This document shows, piece after piece, positions 59,740 to 64,000 of a DNA stretch of 64,000 bases (positions are counted from its first letter, which is position 1; each line of letters starts with the position of its first letter). A model generated the notes under the pieces. The model saw only the letters and a program-made list of their open reading frames with translations, ran no database searches and was not told the DNA's origin. The DNA comes from Herbidospora daliensis (lineage in GTDB: Bacteria; Actinomycetota; Actinomycetes; Streptosporangiales; Streptosporangiaceae). The stretch spans positions 186,001 through 250,000 of the forward strand of contig NZ_BBXF01000006.1 in the NCBI RefSeq assembly GCF_001570585.1, written 5' to 3'. A program made the position numbers and the translations under genes.

Positions 59740-60023
59740 CCCTGCGCTCGGCGGAGGAGATCCGCGACTACCTCCTCGCCCAGCTCAACGACGCACTGCG
59801 CCGACCCGGCCTGTACGGCGACGAGGTCGCCCTCCGGGTCATGTTCGACCATTACGAGAACGTCGCCGACCCCATGGTCTTCTTCCACTTCTGGAACGGA
59901 CGCGGCCCGTTGGGCGAATCGGCCATGTATGAGGAACCGACCCTGCTGGCGGCCCGTTGCGGCACCGGCAGGTTCGGGGACACGTTCATCTTCACCCCGT
60001 TCGGAACGAGCCGACGAAGCTGA
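59736..60023 (+). CDS. Small protein, 95 aa, last gene of the flotillin/AAA+ unit
   Basis: Its ATG overlaps the ATPase stop (ATGA). Soluble and acidic, with MTLRSAEEIRDYLLAQLNDALRRPGLYGDE at the start and FHFWNGRGPLG and FTPFGTSRRS later. No domain is recognised and no Cys cluster or membrane segment is visible. The coupling suggests a subunit or regulator of the ATPase. Confidence 0.65.
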   Translation: MTLRSAEEIRDYLLAQLNDALRRPGLYGDEVALRVMFDHYENVADPMVFFHFWNGRGPLGESAMYEEPTLLAARCGTGRFGDTFIFTPFGTSRRS

Positions 60024-60166
60024 TGCGGTCCTGACGGACCGTCGCATCGGGCGTTCCTCCTCGGGAAAGGAGCGCCCCAGGCTTCGTCCTTGTGGCGGGA
60101 CGAAATCCTTGAGGCGATCCCCGGGCAACGCCGGTTCAGGCCCGCTGACGGGGGCAGCCGACGTTC
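60021..60166 (+). other. Structured intergenic region, several hairpins
   Basis: 146 bases with no gene but with successive inverted repeats: GATGCG...CGCATC around GGTCC/GGACC (60021-60047), CGTTCCT/AGGAGCG (60051-60074), TTCGTCC/GGGACGAA (60082-60103) and a G/C-rich fourth stem before the ATG. It might be a 5' leader with a regulatory fold. I could not match it to a riboswitch class that I know, and GC-rich DNA folds easily by chance. Confidence 0.3.
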
Positions 60167-61816
60167 ATGCGCTTTCACGCACTGGCATGTGACTACGACG
60201 GCACCATCGCCGTCGACGGCCGCGTCGACGACGGAACCGTCGAGGCGCTCGACCGGCTGGCCCGGTCGGGGCGGCGGCTGGTCCTGGTGACCGGGCGTCA
60301 CCTCGACGACCTCCTCGACGTCTTCCCCCGGCTCGACCTGTTCGACCGTGTCGTCGCCGAGAACGGGGCGCTGCTCTACCGGCCGGAGGAGCGGGAGCGG
60401 GTCCTGCTCGCCGATCCGCCGCCGGCCGAGTTCGTCGAGCGGCTGCGTGAGCGCGGGGTCGAGCCGTTGCACGTCGGCGCGGGCGTCGTCGCCACGTGGC
60501 AGCCGCACGAGAGCACGGTGCTCGACGTCATCCGTGACCTCGGGCTGGAGTTACAGATCGTCTTCAACAAGGGCGCGGTCATGGTGCTGCCGCCCGGCGT
60601 CAACAAGGCCAGCGGGCTCGGGGTCGCGCTCGCCGAGCTCGGTCTTTCTGCGCACAGCGTCGTCGGGGTCGGGGACGCGGAGAACGACCACGCCTTCCTC
60701 GCCGCCTGCGAGTGCGCGGTCGCCGTCGGCGGCGCGATCCCGGCGCTCAAGGAGAGTTGCGACCTGGTCGTCGACGATGTCACCGAGCTCGTCCGGCTGA
60801 TCGTCGATGAGGACCTCGCGCACGTCCCGCTCGACCGGCACGACATCCTGCTCGGCGACGACGTTCACGTCAGGGCTCACGGCGAGCGCATTCTGATCGC
60901 CGGGCCGTCGCACAGCGGGAAGTCGACCGTCGCGGCGGCGCTCGTCGAGCGTATCCACGAAGCGGGTTACCAGATCTGCCTCATCGACCCCGAGGGCGAC
61001 TACGCCGAAGGGCTCGGCGACGCCGTCGTGCTCGGCGACCCGCGGCGTGCCCCGACGCACGACGAGGTGCTGCAGATCGTCGGCGACGCGTCCAGGAGCG
61101 TGGTGGTCAACCTGCTCGGCGTGCCCATCGACGACCGGCCCGGCTACTTCGAGGAGCTGGTCATGCGGGTCGGGGCCGTGTGGGGGCGGGTCGGGCGGCC
61201 GCACTGGCTGGTGATCGACGAGGCGCACCACCTGCTGCCCGACGGGTTCGACCCGCAGTCGACGGCCACGCTCGGGGCCATGCTGGCGATCACCGTGCAT
61301 CCCGATTCGCTCAGCGCGCCGGTGCTGGGGGAGTTCACCGCCGTCATCGCCGTCGGGGCCGAGCCCGGGGGTGTCCTGGACGCTTTCAGCCAGGCCGAAC
61401 GCCCCGACGTCCCCGGCGAACTGGACACCGGTGAACTGCTGCTCTGGCGGCCCGGTGACGATCCCGTCCAGGTGACGCTGACCCCGTCCCAGCACGAACG
61501 CCGCCGCCATATCCGGAAATATGCGGCCGGGACGTTGGGCGACGACTCCAGTTTCCGCTTCCGCGGGCCCGACGACCGGCTCGACCTCAAGGCCGACAAC
61601 CTCAACCTGTTCCTCCGGCTGGGCGAGGGCGTCGACGAGGACACCTGGCAGTTCCACCGCCGTCAGGGCGACTACTCGCGCTGGATGGCCGAGTGCGTCA
61701 AGGACGAGGAACTGTCCGCCGCCGTCGCCGAGGTCGAGCGGTCGGACGACGGCGTCGAGGCCGGCCGGGCGCGGATCAGGGAACTGGTCGAGGAGCGTTA
61801 CACGGCCCCCGAATGA
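60167..61816 (+). CDS. HAD phosphatase fused to HerA/DUF87-like ATPase
   Basis: 549 aa. Residues 1-~215 are a Cof-type HAD hydrolase: motif I DYDGT (Asp9, Asp11), LVTGR, Lys147 and GDAENDHAF (Asp170, Asp174). Residues ~235-490 are a RecA-fold ATPase with Walker A GPSHSGKS (246-253), the HerA/VirB4 signature LIDPEGDY (272-279) and Walker B HWLVIDEAHHLLP (351-352 DE). Both halves keep all catalytic residues. The two activities in one chain are unusual and no natural substrate is evident. It follows the flotillin/AAA+ unit on the same strand. Confidence 0.88.
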   Translation: MRFHALACDYDGTIAVDGRVDDGTVEALDRLARSGRRLVLVTGRHLDDLLDVFPRLDLFDRVVAENGALLYRPEERERVLLADPPPAEFVERLRERGVEPLHVGAGVVATWQPHESTVLDVIRDLGLELQIVFNKGAVMVLPPGVNKASGLGVALAELGLSAHSVVGVGDAENDHAFLAACECAVAVGGAIPALKESCDLVVDDVTELVRLIVDEDLAHVPLDRHDILLGDDVHVRAHGERILIAGPSHSGKSTVAAALVERIHEAGYQICLIDPEGDYAEGLGDAVVLGDPRRAPTHDEVLQIVGDASRSVVVNLLGVPIDDRPGYFEELVMRVGAVWGRVGRPHWLVIDEAHHLLPDGFDPQSTATLGAMLAITVHPDSLSAPVLGEFTAVIAVGAEPGGVLDAFSQAERPDVPGELDTGELLLWRPGDDPVQVTLTPSQHERRRHIRKYAAGTLGDDSSFRFRGPDDRLDLKADNLNLFLRLGEGVDEDTWQFHRRQGDYSRWMAECVKDEELSAAVAEVERSDDGVEAGRARIRELVEERYTAPE

Positions 61817-61836
61817 CCCCGGGCCATGATGATCAC

Positions 61837-62790
61837 ATGGCATTGACGACGAGTTTCACGCAGTTGGCCGGGGTACGGCACCCCATCGTGTCCGCGCCGA
61901 TGGCCTTCTCGGCCGGTGGGGAGCTGGCGGCGGCCGTGTCGCGCGGGGGCGGGTTCGGGCTGGTGGGCGGCGGGTTCGGGGCGCGCGACTGGCTCGAACG
62001 GGAGTTGCCGATCGTCGCGCACAGCACCCGCGAGCCGTGGGGCGTCGGCTTCGTCTGCTGGGCGGCCGAGGTCGCCGGGGTCGAGTACGCCCTGGAGTTC
62101 GGCCCCACCGCGGTCCTGCTGTCGTTCGGCGACCCCACCCCATTCCTGCAGCCGATCAGGCGGGCCGGGGCGCTGCTGATGATCCAGGTCACCGACCTGG
62201 CCGAGGCCCGGCAGGCCCTCGACGCGGGGGCCGACGTCATCGTCGTCCAGGGCACCGAGAGCGGCGGCCACGGCGCGCGGCGGGGCCGGTCGACGTTTCC
62301 CTTCGTGCCGGCGGTGGTCGACCTGGCGGGCGAGACGCCGGTGCTGGCCGCCGGGGGGATCGCCGACGGGCGCGGGGTGGCCGCCGCGCTGGTGCTCGGC
62401 GCGTCGGGGGCGCTGCTGGGCACCCGCTTCCAGGCCACCGCCGAGGCGATCGTCGACCCGGCGATCACCCGGGCCATCGTCGAGAGCCACGGCGGGCAGA
62501 CGGCGCGCAGCAGCGTGCTCGACATCGTCAAGGGCATCGACTGGCCCGAGAAGTACGACGGCCGGAGCCTCGCGCACCCGTACATCGACCGCTGGCACGG
62601 CCGGGAGGCCGAGCTCACGGGAGAAGCCCGGCAGACGGCCCGCGACGACATGGCCCGGGGCGCCACGCCACCGGCGGTCTGGGCGGGCGAGGCCGTCGAC
62701 CTCATCGGCGACCTCCCCTCGGCCGAGGACCTCGTCACCACCCTGGCCACCCAGGCCGAACAGGCGCTCAACCGCGTCAGATCAGACTGA
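61837..62790 (+). CDS. Nitronate monooxygenase-like flavoenzyme
   Basis: 317 aa, TIM-barrel of the 2-nitropropane dioxygenase/NMO family. FMN-binding segments are IVSAPMAFSAGG, VVQGTESGGHGARRG and AAGGIADGRG, with LGASGALLGTRF at the phosphate site. A start at 61813 (overlapping the previous stop as ATGA) is an alternative. It oxidises alkyl nitronates or acts as a related FMN reductase/enoyl-reductase. It may be transcribed with the HAD-ATPase gene. Confidence 0.9.
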   Translation: MALTTSFTQLAGVRHPIVSAPMAFSAGGELAAAVSRGGGFGLVGGGFGARDWLERELPIVAHSTREPWGVGFVCWAAEVAGVEYALEFGPTAVLLSFGDPTPFLQPIRRAGALLMIQVTDLAEARQALDAGADVIVVQGTESGGHGARRGRSTFPFVPAVVDLAGETPVLAAGGIADGRGVAAALVLGASGALLGTRFQATAEAIVDPAITRAIVESHGGQTARSSVLDIVKGIDWPEKYDGRSLAHPYIDRWHGREAELTGEARQTARDDMARGATPPAVWAGEAVDLIGDLPSAEDLVTTLATQAEQALNRVRSD

Positions 62791-62798
62791 GGCCGCGA

Positions 62799-63833
62799 TC
62801 AGGAGGCGCGCCATGACTGCAGGACCGCTTCGATTCGGTCGCGGATCTGGGTGCGGGCCGTCATGCGGGGCACGCCCTTCATCAGGAGTTCGTCGTAGGC
62901 CGTGTCCTTGTGCCGGACCGACGCCACCACCGCCAGGGTGATCGCCGACTCGTCGAGGACCTTGGCCGCCGACGTGCGGCCGACCCGGCCGCTGCCGCGG
63001 ACCGCCGCGTGGGCGGCGATCTCGTCGGCCCTCGGGCAGCCGGGGAACAGGCGCCGGATCTCGGCCGCCATCCGGGCCTGGAACTCGACGTCCTGGTGGG
63101 CGCGGCGGTCGGCGTCGCGGTCGCGGCGGCGGGCGCGCAGTTCCTCGTCCTCCAGGCAGAGGTCTTCGGCGCGGGCGAGCGCGGCCTCCTCGATGAGGAC
63201 GCCCCGCCGCTCGAAGCGTTTGCGCCTGGGGTTGTACTCGACGACCACGGCCGACAGGCCGCTCTCCTTCTTGGCCCGGCGGCTGAGGGCCGCGTTGCCG
63301 GCCGGGAGCATCACCAGATGGTCCATGTCGGCGCAGGTCAGGCAGTAGGGGGAGGCGTCTTCCATGATCAGGTAGGGGCCGGTGTCGCGGCAGCCCGCGC
63401 AGCGCCACGGCTCCTGAGGGACCAGCACCCGCAGGTCGGGCGGCCTGTTCTGGGCCTCGGTCAGGCGGCGGCGGCTCGTGTCGGACATCGCGGGGCTGAT
63501 CCACTGACGGCAGAAGGCGCGTTCCTGCTCCTCCGAGCCGTCGCGGGTGAAGCGCAGCGCCGAGCGGTCGCGGCTGCCGGAGACGTAGGCGGTCTCCCCG
63601 GCGATCAGGCCCTTGTCGCCCGCCCACTCGGCCAGCAGCGCCGCCGCGTCGGTCATGCGGGCGGCGTCGACGGCGGCGAGCTCCTCCAGGGAGCCGGCCC
63701 GGCCCTGCCGCCAGCTCTCGACGTGGCGGTGGTGGACCCAGCGCAGGCCCGTCAGCACGTCGACGACCGTCACGTATTTACGGGTCGCCAGTGCGATCTC
63801 GGCCGCTTCCGCGACCCGTCGTCCCAGTCTCAT
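62799..63833 (-). CDS. DUF2293 protein with zinc-ribbon-like Cys pairs
   Basis: 344 aa. A CxxC ... CxxC pair (CAGCRDTG, CLTCADMDH) in the middle likely binds zinc. Basic stretches SRRAKKESG and RRKRFERRG follow. The C-terminal ~90 residues are DUF2293, with RADEIAAHAAVRGSGRVGR and VASVRHKDTAYDELLMKGV. It is probably a nucleic-acid-binding protein of unknown job. Its ATG overlaps the stop of the gene cut by the window end. Confidence 0.85.
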   Translation of the reverse strand: MRLGRRVAEAAEIALATRKYVTVVDVLTGLRWVHHRHVESWRQGRAGSLEELAAVDAARMTDAAALLAEWAGDKGLIAGETAYVSGSRDRSALRFTRDGSEEQERAFCRQWISPAMSDTSRRRLTEAQNRPPDLRVLVPQEPWRCAGCRDTGPYLIMEDASPYCLTCADMDHLVMLPAGNAALSRRAKKESGLSAVVVEYNPRRKRFERRGVLIEEAALARAEDLCLEDEELRARRRDRDADRRAHQDVEFQARMAAEIRRLFPGCPRADEIAAHAAVRGSGRVGRTSAAKVLDESAITLAVVASVRHKDTAYDELLMKGVPRMTARTQIRDRIEAVLQSWRAS

Positions 63834-64000
63834 CGGGTGAGGGCCGCCCGGTGCACGTCCCGGGCCAGCCGGGTGATCTTGGTGACCGAATCGGACCAGC
63901 GGGAGGTCTGGGTGGTCAGGATGACCTCGATGTAGCGGTCGCCCGCGCCGACGACGCCGGTGGTGTGCAACACGGCGTTGGCGAAGTCGACCGGAGCCGG
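63830..64000 (-). CDS. C-terminal 56 residues of an unknown gene (5' part outside window)
   Basis: The frame is open from the window edge and ends in TGA overlapping the DUF2293 ATG. The visible tail includes HTTGVVGAGDRYIEVILTTQ, which resembles the last strands of serine beta-lactamase/penicillin-binding-like hydrolases, where gly-rich GVVGAG precedes a hydrophobic strand. This is weak evidence and no catalytic motif is in the window. Confidence 0.5.
   Translation of the reverse strand, partial: PAPVDFANAVLHTTGVVGAGDRYIEVILTTQTSRWSDSVTKITRLARDVHRAALTR

Noticed and set aside
60021-60166. Known riboswitch class (guanidine, c-di-AMP, SAM or fluoride).
   Set aside because: No class-defining conserved loop could be matched, so only a structured leader is reported.

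Overview
This 64 kb window comes from the chromosome of a high-GC actinobacterium. The evidence is a very strong G/C third-position bias, frequent GTG/TTG starts, dense 4-nt start/stop overlaps, MmyB-type XRE regulators, an ECF42-like sigma factor with paired DGPF (YCII) proteins, a mycothiol-type PIG-L amidase and MsiK-style sugar ABC operons without an ATPase. The content fits Streptosporangiales-like actinomycetes, but genus cannot be fixed from sequence alone. I see no insertion sequences, integrase, CRISPR array or rRNA. One tRNA, tRNA-Arg(CCG), is present. No non-coding stretch exceeds about 260 bases.

Layout. 1-2.6 kb: 3' end of a secreted GH16-CBM6 glucanase, then a minus-strand trio (receiver protein, unknown 188-aa protein, DinB-like protein). 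2.7-6.2 kb: tRNA-Arg, two MmyB-type XRE regulators, and between them an MmyB ligand domain with no DNA-binding domain plus an orphan histidine kinase. 6.4-9.0 kb: polyamine operon (14-aa leader peptide, PLP decarboxylase, AdoMet decarboxylase, aminopropyltransferase). 9.0-10.5 kb: a membrane protein and a GGCT-M24 fusion. 10.5-22.2 kb: a methionine-salvage and uptake block (mtnD, an ABC binding protein and permease with mtnK, and a convergent nine-gene overlapping operon with a BMP-type nucleoside ABC system, a 61-aa repeat protein, mtnA, a nucleoside hydrolase, mtnC and mtnB). 22.2-28.6 kb: Ser/Thr kinase, TetR/MDR divergent pair with two perfect operators, secreted protein, alpha/beta hydrolase with ADP-ribosylglycohydrolase, DUF4328 protein. 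28.7-33.8 kb: two divergent large helicases. 33.8-41.4 kb: MFS transporter, LacI-controlled sugar ABC importer and a debranching-type glucosidase. 41.4-52.5 kb: PIG-L amidase, secreted repeat protein, methyltransferase, ActP/DUF485 symporter, amidohydrolase, DGPF pair with ECF sigma, NAD kinase, P-loop-less uridine-kinase-like protein, peroxiredoxin, membrane protein. 52.5-62.8 kb: OB-fold membrane protein, flotillin, giant AAA+ DUF3686 ATPase, a 95-aa protein, a HAD phosphatase fused to a HerA-like ATPase, and a nitronate-monooxygenase-like enzyme. 62.8-64 kb: DUF2293 zinc protein and the C-terminus of a further gene.

How the genes work together. The polyamine operon makes 5'-methylthioadenosine (MTA) as by-product of aminopropyl transfer. 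The next 11 kb encodes nearly every step from methylthioribose back to the methionine precursor KMTB (MtnK, MtnA, MtnB, MtnC, MtnD), plus a nucleoside hydrolase that could release methylthioribose from MTA and two ABC uptake systems. MtnN and the final transaminase are not seen. The flotillin/OB-fold/AAA+ block is a second coherent module, with overlapping genes and no assigned role.
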